The notes beneath the pieces were generated by a model. It was not told where the DNA came from. It saw nothing but the letters and a program-made list of their open reading frames with translations, and did no database searches. The position numbers were made by a program, and so were the translations under genes. Of a DNA stretch of 64,000 nucleotides, positions 45,449-60,300 are shown piece after piece (the stretch's first letter is position 1; each line of letters starts with the position of its first letter). Origin of the DNA: Babesia bovis T2Bo (taxonomy: Eukaryota; Apicomplexa; Aconoidasida; Piroplasmida; Babesiidae); NCBI RefSeq assembly GCF_000165395.2, contig NC_010575.1:1907001-1971000 (forward strand), read 5' to 3'.

Positions 45449-47306
45449 TCACTCGATTTCCACGTTATTTACTTCTACTTGAGTTTTTGGCCATCTTGTC
45501 CATAAGGTCTTCGCCAATTCTAATGCTTCAGGTGGTGCGTATCCCAGTATGTTGCTATCTATTGTTTGATCTATTTTCATATCACTGGTTTTATACATAA
45601 TTTGTATTCCATCATCTGGAAGTTTGTTCAGATCAGCTCTGACTAAAGGCCTCGTTATATCTTGCCCATTGTAGTGGAATAACGTAACAGGTCTATTTAG
45701 TTCCATATCGTTGTTGAATGTTCTTCCAAGGTACCAATCCATGAAAGTGGTTTGTAATAGTATATTTGAATCGTTGGTGAGTGCGTGTTTCGCATCACTA
45801 TACAATCTTTGCACTCCTAGCATTTCCAGCAGAGTGCTGAGTAGGTTCATTGTGATAAATTTATTATCATCCGGGTCTAGACATGCCCATACATTTAATA
45901 TATTATCCTTTTGTATTTCATATTCCGTAAGTTTCGATAAGTTGACATCCACTGCGAACAGCACGGTGTAGTGGCTGTAGCTTCCCAGTACCCATACGGG
46001 GAACCTTGGGTTTTTGTAAAACGAACCTACTTGACAGTGCCTAGTAGCTTCTCTTTCAGTTAGAAACCCTACATTTCCTTTGGCTTCAATACCCTTTAGC
46101 CTGTAGGGCACAGACTGATCTGCCCCTGGTAAAGTTTTCTCACCGTCAAATACATTAGATACAGCTTTACCCTGCAGCATGAGATTGACTAATTCCTGTG
46201 AAGAGTGCCCATAGAGTCCAATTAGTGGCATTTCTGGATCGTCCATATCGTTCTTTACATTTTCCACTTCTCGGGTGGCCAATACGGACATTGTGAAAGA
46301 CAGCACTCCCATTTCTGCCAGCAGGAGGTCTATATGCTTAAGCAGTAATGTTGCTACTTGTGCTATATTATCGAGCTCATAGTACTCGTAATTCGTGTTA
46401 TATATGATTGTATATAACGGGTTTGTCATGTTCTGGTTTATATGAGCTCTTATATTATGTACTCACCTGTTTCAACGGATGGAATAATATTATTTTGTAA
46501 CGAGAGTACGGTGTTGCATTGTATAATATAGCACAAAGTGCCTCTACTAGGGCTGGTATATGTATCCATTCTGTATATATATTAACTGTATGTATGGCGC
46601 CTACCTTCTGGGTAATCTGGGTGATCTAGTTTTACAAAATTCTTATATATTTCTGGTAGTTTACGCAACACAGCTTCTGGCATTTCCGATTGTTGTAACA
46701 TTTCCAACGTCCCATACATCCCGTTATGGAATAGTAGGCACTGTAGGATATATGCCTGTACTGTTGCTAGTACTCCACAAGGTCCCGATTGTTCCTGGGT
46801 CAGTCCCCAAAACATTTTTTCATGTAGTTTGAAGCCCTGCTTACACCATGCATTGAGATTTTCCGGCGTAGCCTGTCTACTTTGCTCTGTACCGAACAGT
46901 GTTTCCAGTATTGTAGTGATAACATTTCTTGACACTGACACTCTAGTTTTTGTAGCGTTTATATCATTCATAGGTGTTGACTGTAGCGAGTGAATATTTG
47001 ATATATACAACCTACTGTATATGGAATACTTTGTAACCTCGATGCTATCAACGCCTTATGCTTCGTTATTGCGTTGATTATATATGACATTGATACTCGA
47101 TCAAGTTTATGCTTTCCATTTTGTGTTTCACTATTTGCTTCATCCTTTATTGATCCAAAGAATCCTGAGGACTGTGGGTTAAAACATTCGTCAGTAGCCC
47201 TTGGTGGGTCACATGATTGCAGTGACAATTCCAATGCCAATTGTAGCTCCTCATCGACTTCCGTTTGGTTGATGGAGTCATTTTGATTACGGTGGAAGAT
47301 CGTCAT
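45449..47306 (-). CDS. MINDY-3/4-type deubiquitinase with UIM
   Basis: Cysteine protease of the MINDY (FAM188, DUF4205) class, which trims Lys48-linked ubiquitin chains. Exons 47306-47016, 46980-46605, 46570-46467 and 46432-45449 give 584 aa. Seen: an N-terminal ubiquitin-interacting motif EELQLALELSLQS (about 20-32); catalytic Cys in QSGPCGVLATVQAY; GNVGFLTEREATRHCQVGSF; and His in YSHYTVLFAVD. Introns are 34-35 nt. MINDY-3/4 in other eukaryotes carry EF-hand or other extras; here only the UIM is seen. Ends 48 bp from the RlmL-like stop. Confidence 0.9.
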
Positions 47307-47555
47307 TATATTTCATCTCATGGCGTTATACGACGTTTTTTAACATTGCAATGAAATTCCGTAACCTTGTTGTCTGGACTAACTACAGTTTCTTCTATGT
47401 ACCAATGTGCTCTGTATACACTACCTAATAACTTTAGCACACCCAATGACCACTTTACATGTATCTATCATGATATATTTGCCAACCACTTTGAAGTGTT
47501 TACACACTTGTGTATGAAAATAGGGTAGACTACGTTATTAAATTGATTCAAAATA

Positions 47556-49207
47556 TTATTCCAGTTCTTTGAATATGATTTTATGTATTTTTCCGGCGGC
47601 GGTTGTGCACATTAGTTCTTGGGATGTAGTCCAATGTGCTCCAGTACATCTGTCTGGTTCATCCTGGTTCTTGAATGACACCTAGATAATATAGATATAA
47701 GTAGGTGTAACTCACTGTTTGTAGCGGTATTTTGATGTACCTTCTATCGATTAGTGCTGCATTTCCATCTAGCGATACTGCAGCCACTATGTTTTCATGT
47801 TTGGGATTAGTTATTATCCCGGTGGTCAACCGATCAAACATGAGTGTCGATGATTTTCTTGACAAATTGCAATTTGGTATATCTTCGGTGTGTTTTGGCA
47901 CATTGCCAGTTGATTTATCTCTTAATTCCCATATAGCTATTGTACCTTCTTCATGCCCTGTGTAGACAAGGTCGTAGGTATTGCTGATATCAATGCATGT
48001 TATTGCCTGGAAATGATTGATTAATATCCCTTGTACTAACCCTGCCACATGCGAATGCGGTTAATGCAGCTCCTGACTTTATACTCCATATTGCGATTTG
48101 TCCATCTATTGCCGCTGACAGCAATAGCGGCTCACTTATATCCAGGAATTTAAGTGACTGTTTCTATATGTATCCAATGTAATGATACTTACTGTTACAG
48201 TGCTATTATGCTTCTGGAAAGAGAATATTGGCTCTATAGTATTAGTTTCAATGGCCCTGAACAACTGAGTAAGCACGTTTCTAACATTACCTCTTAGAAC
48301 GAGATGATGTTGTTTTCTTGACATTAGTAAAAGCGTCAACGATTGTTTGCTGTACATATTAGTGCTGTATATCTGAACCTACATTATTATAGACATAAAT
48401 GATCTTTGAGTGCCCCGCGGCGGCAATGTACTGCCCTTTGTTGTCTAAAGCGATTGCTTTTACTGTATCATCGTCTCTGTTTATATATGAATATACATAG
48501 CTAATGACTAACGCATCACTAGTGGCCGTAGCGCTTGGTAGCTGAGGTTTTCTAGTATCTATGAAATACACATCCATTTTACCGTCCATGTGCCCACATA
48601 CTAATTCCACATGTTTATCAAGTCCCCTGTTGATATTATACTCCTTGAATAAAGAACATACGGATCAGAATATATACCAATAGATGATGTTTGCTCTAAT
48701 TTAAAATCACCGATTTTTTCTGTTCCTTGTGAAGTGAACAGCGCCACTTGACCCTCGTAGCACGCGGTGGCAAAATGTTCTGTGAAATGTGTAATCCTTG
48801 TTTGAAAACTTACTTCTATCGTTCGTAACAGCGATACCTGTTATCCAATCGCCCATGTTGTCCACTTCAGTTAACTCAGGTTCAGTAATTGCCAGTATAT
48901 ATACCAGCTTTATGGTAGTTTCTGATTTTACGCCATGTTCTTGCAATTTTCTGTTATAAATAGATATATTGTAAGTGACCTACTCAGCCAGTGATGTTCT
49001 CAGGGGTTCGTCTTTGAACAATATATCAAACGCCACATGTTTCTCCAGATTAAGCATATCGTTGATCATTCTGGATAGGCCTGCTCTATCGATATTAGTC
49101 GGTAGCATGAATGATGTATCATCCAGCGTATATTCTTCAGAAGTTCCATTTTCCAATTCCGCGTGTATTTGAGTTGGTGCGATTTCATCAGGTGTTATGT
49201 CTTCCAT
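47556..49207 (-). CDS. YTM1: WDR12/Ytm1, ribosome biogenesis WD40 protein
   Basis: Member of the PeBoW (Nop7-Erb1-Ytm1) complex for 60S ribosome maturation; the NLE domain is the docking site for the Rea1/Mdn1 ATPase. About nine exons with 32-36 nt introns; verified joins include 49207-48984 and CC|G at the GLDKHVEL exon. Seen: an N-terminal NLE domain (SFMLPTNIDRAGLSRMINDML, FDILFKDEPLRTSL), then WD40 repeats (GDWITGIAV, CYEGQVALF, ISEPLLLSAAIDGQIAIWS, YTGHEEGTIAIWELRD) and end at IFKELE. The gene order of repeats matches WDR12. Confidence 0.87.
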
Positions 49208-49632
49208 GTTTAATGTGTTAAAGTTTATCAATCCTAAAGAGCTACACCTTGTTAGTTATGCTATGCATATATACACATTCATAGAGCAATAGCAATATAA
49301 ATAAGATATTATAGAATTTGCATAACATTAGTCGTATTTACATTGATACATCGTGCTTTATTTTATGGAAGGCTCTACAGGTGGGGGATGATTGCTTAAA
49401 TTCTAGACACAAACCTTCATTTGAGATATGTATATCGCGCGGTGTACTATAAATTAGTACGATACGCTATTATAACGCATAATATCGCTTTTTAAGACCG
49501 GTATAATATAGAGCAGGGTGTTATGGAACTATGTGTATGTCTATCAGAATGCGATCTGTTATTTGTTTCCACTATATTTGCATTCTGTAACTTGAATTAT
49601 GCCGATTGACATAATTTTGCACATTGTTAAAA
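49208..49632. promoter_or_regulatory. divergent intergenic region, WDR12 / SET2-like
   Basis: 425 bp between start codons on opposite strands; AT-rich. Promoters by position. Nothing else recognised. Confidence 0.4.
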
Positions 49633-52600
49633 ATGCGTCGAGTTCGTGTTAAGCGGCCAAAGAGCATATCTGTCATATTGCGGGAGGCTGTGAATGACTG
49701 TGTTCCTGCTGAATTTCTTCCATATAGGGATGATGTTATAAACTATTTGAGCAACCATGGTGAGGAATTTAAACCAACTGAGCATTGGCTGACCCGTCTT
49801 TGTGATGGTACTTTAAGGACTACTACTGCACCGAAACGTTCCAAGGCATTTCACGGTTCATCTGACCATGAAGGTCACATAACTGATTCTGGCGATTCCC
49901 CTAATAGCAACTTGCCATCACAAAGTTCTAAAAATGACAAATGCACTGTACAGTCTGAAACTAATATTAACGACAGTCAAGCTGTGTCGGTGCATATCGG
50001 ATCTACGGTCACTAATCCAAGTTCTTGTGAATCAGTTATCGACTCTCCGGCTATAGCCACAGGATTTCGTTCAGTGGATCCAGTTATTGCCTCTAGTTCA
50101 TTGGATAATGAAATATGCGCGAGTACTGTTACATCCGATGGAGTCAATCTATCTACTATGGAACCCGTTACACCTTCTGATAGCACTGGTGGTGAGTTGT
50201 TTTATATGATGTATATTTTATATAGGTACCTGTCTCGCTTCCACTGCTAAGGGTGATGGCAGTGCTATTCCCAAGGTGCGTATCCATTTAAAGCTATCTC
50301 GTTGCCGCAGTATTGGTAAGGGTAGCGACGGCGGTTCATCGGGTGCCGGTGATGACATTAGCGGTAGCGCCGTATCGGTACCTAATACCAGCGACGATGC
50401 TAAGGCTTGTAATAAGCGTTTAAACGATCGTAAGTTGATGTGGCCATTGAACTGCTGGATATGCCGGGAGCCTATAGACCGTATATTTCCATACATTGTA
50501 TGTAACTCCGTATGCAAGCGCGTGTACCACACGCATTGTGAGGACCGTGTCAGCATTAAATTACGCTTCCCATTGAAGCCTATAGAGGAGGATGCAGACA
50601 CGGGCGCTGTCAACAGCACTACGGACAAGCAAGTGCCTGCAGCCTCAGTGAGCGTAGGGGATAAAGCGCCTTCGACGACTTTGCCTACCGGCGCATCACC
50701 TCCGATGTCTGCATCCAGTGACAAGGATGATATATATTCCGACCGCGAATCACCTTCAAACAGCAATACCGTATCCTGCATGTCGTCAACAGGTCGTCCC
50801 TCCATTGACTCCGTGGATACTACTCATAACGATATGCCTGCAGTGCCTAAGGAAACTAATTCTGTAGGAACCCTCCCTGGAGAAGTTGATGATCCTTGTG
50901 AGTATGAGGAAGGTGACTGGCGTAAGCTTGTGAAGTCTTCCACTGGTTGGGTCCGTGTTACACGAAACTGTGTATATCGTGAGTGTACATTCTGTATGAA
51001 TTCACTTGGTGGTTGTTCTGCATGTTTCCAGTACGTCCCAATGGACAAATTAATTCGTTGTTTGATCGAGGACTGCACCAGTGCATACTGCTATCCAAAA
51101 TGTCTACGCAAGGTGCGTACCATAGTGCCTGACATGCGAAGTATTAATTTACACCGTCTGATATACGGTGATGTAAATCGGTTGTTGGATACTAAAGGAC
51201 GCCCCGTTTTCATTTGTCACTCTCATGCTTGTTGGAGTTGCTACGACTCCGAGCGTTACTCTTACATCTGGGAGACTTTATGGCGTCTTGAGGCCAATCG
51301 ATTTGAGGGTGACTATATGTCCAATATATGGAAGAACTTGAAGCGCACGTGCCGCGGCAAGGTTGAGGGTTCATATTTTGCCAAGGGTAAGCGTATAGCG
51401 AGGCCTCCATTATATCCCGACATTCGTGGTTACAAGAGTTACATAAGCTTCCGTCGTATTAAGTTACATGGCAACCCGAATTTCGTCACTGGTGCACTCT
51501 ATCCACCTTCTGATGACGAGGATTTTGAGAAATTCGACCGTGTAAGCGTGAATGTCTTACTTCGTTGTGTTCGTTGTGAGCGTACTTGGTGTACTGGCTG
51601 TTTACATCCCGATGTACGCCTGTTACAACACTCTGGTAAACAGATTATATGTCACGATTGCTTCCATTTAGAGAAACTGACACCTGGCTTACCTCGTCAT
51701 CGACGTAGGAATCCACAAGAGAGCAGCGGTCCTGCTGAAAATAGCCAGACCCAGTTCAGTACGCATCCCCGTGATATCTATAACATGATGTTATCTCATC
51801 TATATACCCATGAGGTATACCGCAGCAAGGTAGCCATGGACCCTGTGTTCCTTGATCCCACTACTATGTACCCTGCAACTGATGTCGTTTCCACTCAGGA
51901 AGTTGGTCAACGCAAGTATCGAAGGAACAATAATGCATCCAATGGAGATCCAAACTCCTCTGGAAAACAAAGTGCACGGAGTGTTTCCAAGGATATGGCA
52001 CCAAATGGAGCTGAGAATAGTACCACTCCCAATAGGTCTCTGACAGTAAAGCTATCCAGTGCCAGCAGGAATAATGCAACTAAACCTGAGGGTGCACCTC
52101 CAGACACTGAGGACTGCTCCGATGATATATTATCCAGGCTATCCAAGCGCGGTGAAGATATTTGCAGCACTGATGTGAAGAACCAGTTGCGCGGTTACCT
52201 TGACAGACTCCGGTGCAAGGAGTTCAACACGATTATTCGTGACATTGATCCCGTGGATATCTTGAGGCTGTGTAGTGAATTTAGGTACATGACCTCGAAC
52301 GTTGTGAGCGATGAGTCATTCAAGACACTGGTTAGTGAGGCTCCATATGGCCGCTGCAGCTGCAGCACTTCGTGTATAACTGGTTGTATCAATAAATCCA
52401 ACTTCGTCGAGTGCACCAGTGTAAACTGTGGCCTCGGCGAGCTCAACTGCGGCAACCGTCGCTTTAAAAACATGGGCATACCAAAACTACGTTTACGTAC
52501 TGTTCCTGGCAAGGGAATAGGCGCCTTTGCCACTGACTTCATCCAAAAGAATGAGCTTGTTTGTGAGTATGTCGGCAAGATGATAAGCCATGCTGAATTC

Positions 52601-54028
52601 CAGAGTTGTGTAAGCAGCTGGAGTTTTGCTGAGTTGGATGACGCTAACAACAGCCACTGGTACATAATGAAGGTCCACAAGGATGTATACATCGATTCCA
52701 CCAACATGGGCAATGTAGCCAGGTTTATTAACCATTCATGTGACCCCAATTGTGTGAGTGTACCCTATAAAGTAAACGGTACATTCCGCATGGGTGTGTT
52801 TGCTCAGCGTCCCATATTAAAGGACGAGGAGGTAACCTACAACTATGGCTTCAGTTCCCGTGGTGTTGGTATTGGTTTCAGGTGCCTATGTGGCGCCGAC
52901 AACTGCAAGGGTATGGTCGGCGTAGTTGCCGACAGTACAACTTCGACTCTCGAGGGGATTGAGAATACGAAATACGAGGGCAAGGAGATCGAGACCTTGA
53001 CGCAGCTAATGTTTGACATGTGCTCGTTATATAGCTCCACTAAGGACGCTCATTGTATAAAGTCTAAACCGTCTCCAGTCGACATACTCAATGGCATCTG
53101 GACTTCTGGCGACCTGTATCGTTATGAACGATCTCAAACTCTATTACGTCTACGTGCTGAATGTGACGTGGATGAAGGTTCGAAGTTACCTCCCAGTCCC
53201 ATAGCTCCCTTGTTGGCTGACAATGCAATTATGAATCATGCATTGCTGAACTACTGCAAGTTAATGGTTATGGGTGGCTACTGCATGAAGGAGTGGGATT
53301 TATGTAACACCAAGGATTTTGCTGCTGGCATTCCATGGTCAATAGTGGCTCTGGAGAATAACGAAATCAGCTTACTTCGTGCTTTAGAGTCAGGTTGTGC
53401 ATTCCCTGATTTCTACTATAGTGCCAAGCGATTCATCCAGCGTGTATCCATGGTACAATCTAGGCGCTATGGTGGCATTCAGGGTTGCGAGAACTTACAG
53501 CGTCTTATGGATCTCACTTGGGGTGCCACTGAGTGTTGTTATGTATGCTCGGGCTATGGTGACTGCAAGAACTGTGACCACTGTGGTGATGTGCTGCACG
53601 ATGACAATGCTTGTGGTGACTTCCACGTGGATCAATCTGGCATGAATCTATGTAACATGTGTCAGAACAGCAGCCACCGTCTAGATTGGCTACTGGCCAG
53701 TGATATTGTTCGGGAACGATTAGCCATGCGTTTATGGCAGTTGCGCATGGATCGTGATTATGGTCACTCTCGTGAGATATTGCGTAACATAGTTCAGCGG
53801 AAGTCGGTTATAACTCCAGCAATTCGACATGCTGCCTTGGTTGAAGACACATCACCTGAGCGATTTGCCAATGCTTTAACTCAGTTTACTGTTAATCCGG
53901 AACACGTCTTCTGTACTAAGCGTGAAGTCGAGCGTTATTCTAAGAGTCACGTTGGTTTCATTGATGGCCAATCACGTTACCACGTGATGTGTCAGAACGC
54001 CATTGGCAATTACGAGTGCTTCTGGTGA
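49633..54028 (+). CDS. SET2: SET2-like histone lysine methyltransferase with PHD fingers
   Basis: Chromatin enzyme expected to methylate histone H3 Lys36. Exons 49633-50191 and 50226-54028 with a 34-nt intron give 1453 aa. Seen: a basic N terminus (RRVRVKRPKS), then several Cys/His zinc-finger clusters (CWICREPIDRI...HTHCED; CTFCMNSLGGCSACF; RCVRCERTWCTGC), an AWS-type segment (CSCSTSCITGC...CGLGELNCGNR), a SET domain at about 938-1060 (GKGIGAFATD, NHSCDPNC, VTYNYGF), post-SET CLCG...C, and a last Cys-rich cluster (CYVCSGYGDCKNC). AWS-SET-postSET is the SET2 order. The PHD-like fingers are typical of the apicomplexan relative PfSET2/SETvs. The start at 49633 is ATG; an upstream TTG in frame is ignored. 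Confidence 0.88.
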
Positions 54029-54328
54029 GTCACGATTTGATGAACTGTTTGCAACATTGTTATAACTTGTGATTCCATCTATGTTTATATGATATAATGT
54101 AGCACACTATTGATGTTTGTAGCGATAACGTGCCTCTTTGCTGCTATACGAGGTATAGCAAATATTACTCTCCCTTGGCTAGACACCACCTAGTTAAAGT
54201 GTGTAGTGATACAGTTTCTATATAGTCTTTCTATGGTACACAATACATCTATCCATAGAATGTGTATATCGCAGTATCTATAGTTCATATTTCTATGATG
54301 TGATTGGTACATATATTATGCTCCAGTC
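54029..54328. other. intergenic region, about 300 bp
   Basis: Spacer between two plus-strand genes. Contains an inverted repeat TCTATGG/CCATAGA (about 54230-54260, 16-nt spacer) and many TATA-like runs; it must hold the polymerase promoter. No gene seen. Confidence 0.4.
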
Positions 54329-57300
54329 ATGGACCGCGTTCACCGGTCACCGCGGTGGTCCACTCTGGGCATGCGATCTGGATTCCTGTACAATGTAGTA
54401 CCTTGTACGGTCCCCAATAGTGTATGTGTGACTCAGTCAGGCCGATTATCAGATATCAACACCGGTTCAGGTCGTGTAGCAGGCTCTACCTTGAAGAGTA
54501 CTACCAGTGACTCTGATAAAGTGTCTCGCACTGCTTTATCCGTTTATTTCGTTAGTGAAGACTGTACCGAGTGGCACACAACAGTGTTATATGCACCTTA
54601 TTTTTACATTTCAGTTCTGGATTCTTCTGTAGTTGACCAGTTAATTGACTTCTTGAATCAGAAGTTCGCCAGTAAGGGTGTTGGTCCTACTCTTTTGGAA
54701 CACTGCACTCGTGTGGATCTGAGTCTACCGAACCATATAGAACGCTTGGACCCACTAACCGGGAAACCCATACATGCCACACGTCACCTGATCAAGGCTA
54801 GCTTCAATACTATTGACCAGCTTGAACGTGCTCGATCCGTGCTACAGAACCTTCGTCGCACCAAGGACAAACATAATGAAGACAATGTATTGGAGTCTTA
54901 CAACACATCGTTACCGCAGGGTTTAACTAGCTTAAATACTCAGTACGTCAATGATGACATCGACACTGTACATCGTGCTGACCATGGCAATTCACCTCGA
55001 GGTACTGAGACACAATATCCCGAGGATGCAGTCGACAGAAGTCAACAGATTGTACAGCACCTCGGTGATATTTACGAGCACGATGTGAAATATATAACTC
55101 GTGTTTGCATTGACTTGGGTATCCGTTGTGGTACTTGGTATGACGTCGAAAGGACCCATCACGGCGTTGACTTCAAGGCACTCGATAAGAGTACGATGCC
55201 GCCTTTGAATGTATTTGCTTGGGATATTGAATGTTACAAGGCACCGTTGAAATTCCCTGACATGGAGACTGACGAGATTATACTTATCTCCGCTATGTTC
55301 AACGGTCAGGGCTACTTAATAGTGAACAGGTCTGTAGTGGCTCGTGATATATCTGAATTTCGCTACCATCCTTGTGATGAAATGTCTGGTGCAGGTGCAT
55401 TCCGTGTTTACAATGAACCCGGCGAGAAGGAATTGCTGCAGAGATTCTTTAAACTTGTGGTTTCACTCGCACCTCATATTATAGTGACATACAATGGCGA
55501 CGTCTTCGACTTCCCGTATGTACGACGCCGTGCTGAGATAAATGGTCTTTCAATGGACAAGTCCCTTGGTATGTACATGACGGGCTCGGATATAATCACT
55601 GGCAATGCTATGATTAACATGGATTGTTATCGCTGGGTTGAGCGTGATTCATATTTACCTTTTGGTTCCAGGACACTGAAGCAGGTCTGCAAGATAAAGT
55701 TAAAGTACAATCCCACGGAATTGGATCCTGAGGAGATGGTACCTTGTGCTCGCAACGACCCACAGACATTGGCTGTATACAGTGTCTCTGACGCTGTGGC
55801 GACATATTACCTCTACATGAAATACATCCACAGCTTTATATTTGCGTTATGCTATATTGTACCATTACAGCCCAATGACGTTTTACGTCAGGGTAGTGGT
55901 ACCCTCTGTGAAAGCTTACTAATGGCCGAGGCCTATTCCAACCAGGTACTATTCCCTAATAAACACAAGCAATCTGGCATTCGTTATTTTAAGGATCCAG
56001 TGACTTCCAAGCACCACTTGATATATGACAATTCCTACATTGGCGCTCGTGTTGCCAGTTTACGTTGTGGTTTATTTCGTGACGACCTTAAGGAACGCTT
56101 TGAGCTGAAGTCATCAGCATACCAAGAACTCATTGATGATTTAGACCAGTGCCTGAATGCCTGGGCAGATGGAAATGGTGTTGATAAAGGAACTGGCGAG
56201 CCACCGGACACGACCAGCGCAGACTTTACATCGTTAGCACCCGAATGGCTACGTCGACGTTTCAGTAATTTCGAAAACTTCGACGAAGTATACACCACTA
56301 TACGCGAGCGACTCGTTAAACTACGTGATCAACCAGTTATTAACACATTCCCAAGGATATATCACCTTGACGTCGGTGCCATGTATCCCAATATCATTAT
56401 ATCACAACGTCTCCAACCTACTGCGGTGGTCACTGAGGAATTCTGCCAGAAGTGCTCCTACTACAGTGAATCCAATGTCTGCCAAAAGCGGATGCAGTGG
56501 AAGCAAAAGTTGGAAATATCACCTGTTGACCGTAATCACATTTTACCACTAATGAAAGATCTTGAATCCAGGACTTACAGGGGCACTGTCCAGTACAGCA
56601 CTCGCGATCAGACCAACAGAGACTCTGACGCATCCAGTGACGAGTCAGACTCCTTGGAGCCGGAGTACCCCCGTGTTAAAATGAGGACATGGAAGCAGCT
56701 AACTGAGCGCGAACAGGCCTCTGAGTTACAGAAGGTAATTAAATCATACTCCCAGAAGGTATTCAACAAGATGAAAGTCACCCGTGAGCTTGACGTGGAA
56801 AGCATTGTATGTCAGCGTGAGAATCCATTTTACCTTTTTACCGTGCAGAAATTCCGCGACAAGCGTTATGTTTATAAAAGACTAAAGAAGGAAGCTGAGA
56901 ACGGTCTTAAGGAGCTGCTAAAAAATCCCGTTGGTCATAGCGTCGAGATTAAGGAAATGCGCGATCGTATTTTAGTCAGTGACTCATTACAACTCGCGCA
57001 CAAATGCATCCTCAATAGTTTCTATGGCTACGTCAAGCGTGGTGGTTCCCGTTGGTACAGCATGGAGATGGGAGCGATTGTAACTTACGCCGGTGCTGAG
57101 ATCATCGATGCCGCTCACAAGTTAATCCGAGATGTGGGCATACCAATTGAGCTTGACACTGATGGTATTTGGTGTATGTTACCTGATATATTCCCTGCTG
57201 TGGTTGACCTCAAGTGCAAGGGCTCCAATAAAACCTTGGAGCTAGAGTACATGACTACGGTCCTGAACAGGCTAATCGAACGCCAGTGGACCAATGACCA

Positions 57301-60300
57301 GTACCTCGAGATGGAGGATATAGGGAAATACCGTAGGGTCCGACGTAATGAAATATTATTTGAACTTGATGGCCCATGGCATGCAATGTTCTTACCAGCA
57401 TCAGAGAAATCAGAGGACTTACTCAAGAAGCGATATGTCGTATTTAACCACAACAAGCAGATAGTGGAGCTCAAGGGCTTTGAGATAAAGCGTCGTGGTG
57501 AGATGCGTATGATCCAGTTACTACAGGAAGAGATATTCCCTAAATATCTCTTGGGTGTTACTAAGGAGGATGCCTACAGGCATGCTGCCAGCATAGGTCT
57601 TGGCTATCGCACTTCACTTGATATGCATGCCACCAACATGGACGACGATGATATGTTCGATCTATTGGTTGCCAGGAAAACTGTCAAGCAACCTGTATCT
57701 AAGCAGCCCAATTCCAAATGCTTCGGCATCACTACTGCCAAGAGGTTAGCTGAGTTATTCAAGGACGATTCCTATATAAATGACGGCAATTTATGTATGT
57801 CATTTTTACTCGTTTCACATCCATCTGAGGCCCCTCGTACAGCTCGGGCCATTCCCATACAATCTTTCATGGTAGAACCTGGTTTACGCGCCCAGTGTCT
57901 TGCCCGCTGGCTGAAAATCCAACTAAGCACAGCGTTGAACTCCGGTGTTCGCGATATACTGGATTGGGACTATTACCGTGAGAAGCTGGACACCCAGATG
58001 TTGAAACTAGTCTGCATTCCCGCTGTTCTCCAGGGTCTGGACAACCCATTGCCCATGATCCAGTTGCCTCCTTGGCTAAAGAAGCGCAAGGAGGCAACCG
58101 ACACTCGCCAGAAAGATATTACATCATTTTTCACTGTCGGCATAAAGCCTAAAAAGGAACCACTAAAGCTGCCCGGTGGTACTCTAGATAAATCAAAGGT
58201 AAACCCTATGGTTACCTGTGACTCCAGCATCGCAAATACACAGCCCACAACCCCGAAATCCTGGATCCAGGAACTAAAGAAGCAGTGGATAATACTGGCC
58301 AAGGACTTCCAGAGGCATCGCAAGAAACTCCAGAAGGACGTGGACAACCGTATATATGTAGACATCAAGAGGGGCATGCTAGAATCAGGTTTGAAGGGCA
58401 CCGTCTCTGGCGGTGAACACGTCGACATATCGGTGCTCTATATGCTAATGACTGAGCGTTGGCACCTCTATAGCTGCGAACTTGATGTCCATAACCCCGG
58501 CATCATGAACTGCGTGATATCGGTGCACAACAAACCTATATTTGCCAATTTCCGCGTTGAGTTGTGGCGGGTTATATATATTAACTGCCTAAAGGAATGG
58601 GAGGCGCAATCCAATGAGAACATTACAGTTCGTCCAGTTACTGAACGCTATATCCTACCTCGTGGAGCTACACAGAAAAGCATGTTTGAGCTAGAGATGC
58701 GTGAATCCTACTTTCTATCGCATGTAAGGAACACTTTGGGGTCCATATTCCACAAGACGTTATTAGGGGTATATGAGTCACAGGTACCTATAGAATTTGA
58801 CTTTGCCACTAGGCTGGGTAATGTCATCCACGTACAGTGCACTGAGGCTGCAGCGGCTATCAGCGGCACTGGAATGTTTAAATCCAGGGCGCTGCAGGGT
58901 GTGACATCTATCCAAACTGTTGAAATGCGATACCTCGATGACGTCGAGATAGTATTTCTCCATATATTCCACGGTATGAACCCGGAGGGTACACGTCGTA
59001 ATCGTGTATTTGCTGCTGTGTACCACAAGGGCAGCAAATACACAAATCACATATTTGTTGGTGGCAGCACGTCCAATTTCCCTAGGGCGGACGCTGACTT
59101 TGACCTAGGACTTAAATCCGCCACTGAGAAGCAGGGTGCTAGATACGACAGGCACGAGAGCATTAAACACGAGCATTATCGCAATCCAGATAGATTTCCA
59201 GATTGCTTTGGTCAGGGGTACGAACGTCATTTTGAATTCAGCTCCACGGCTCATGTCGGATGTCGTAATGCTTTACGTTCACTGGATACCTACATGAGGT
59301 CACTCTACCCCCAGTCATCGCAGCGTAAGTATATAGTCTTTGCCTACTCAACACTTGAGAAACGCGATATTGGTGAATGGGCCCTGGGTCAGAGGATACC
59401 TGTTCATTGGGACAATGACCTCAGCGGCAACCTTCACTTATTGCCAACCAATGGCTACATTAGGTAGGTCAGGTACAGTCAAGATCATTGATTTACAGCG
59501 CCTCGATAAATGCTTCTCTGAATCTGCTCTATCAACATCGTATGGAACTGGAATATAAAATGTCACTCTCCAGGATAGCTTCATTACCACTGGGTAATAT
59601 CATCTCTATGACAACTGTAGATTGCAATAAATATCTCATGGATGTGATGTACGCCCGGGCCCTAAGATCATCATCAGCAGTAGGTTTTAGTAGATATAAT
59701 AACAATATATATAGCTTCTTTGGGGCACTGGTGAAGCTGGCTGTGACCTTGGTATACAGCATGGCAACGATTTACTCGCTATGGAATACGACATCACATC
59801 CCAGGAATGCAGCTTTACCATGTCCTCTAATGGCATATACCGTGGCTATGGAGCTAAAATCGGATTTAACCACTCCATGATGTATAACGCTATCATGTTT
59901 GAATCCAGGGTCTCTGACGTCTCCTTGGTTGCTGGATGTGATCTTAAGAAAGCTGGCATCGACGCACGTCCTGAGGAACTGCAGCATGAATTCCGTATGG
60001 CTCATGCATCTGAGTTCCACCCACTGGCATTCTGTGTCCTCGGATCAATGTTAGACAACTTAATCAAGCTCTCCAATGGCCTCTATGAACAGGTTGAATA
60101 CGGCACTTTCCAGCGTTTAATCAATTTGTGTGCTTTTATAAGGCCTTGGTTAAGTGACCCGCGCAGTGTACTATATGACCCCGGTTTATATTCAAGGGTA
60201 GGTTGTAACCAGTAAATCTATATATTTCAGGCACTGAGATGTACTCAGCAGTACATCAGTTCATTTCTGAACTACATTGAATCTCGGCACCACCTACGTA

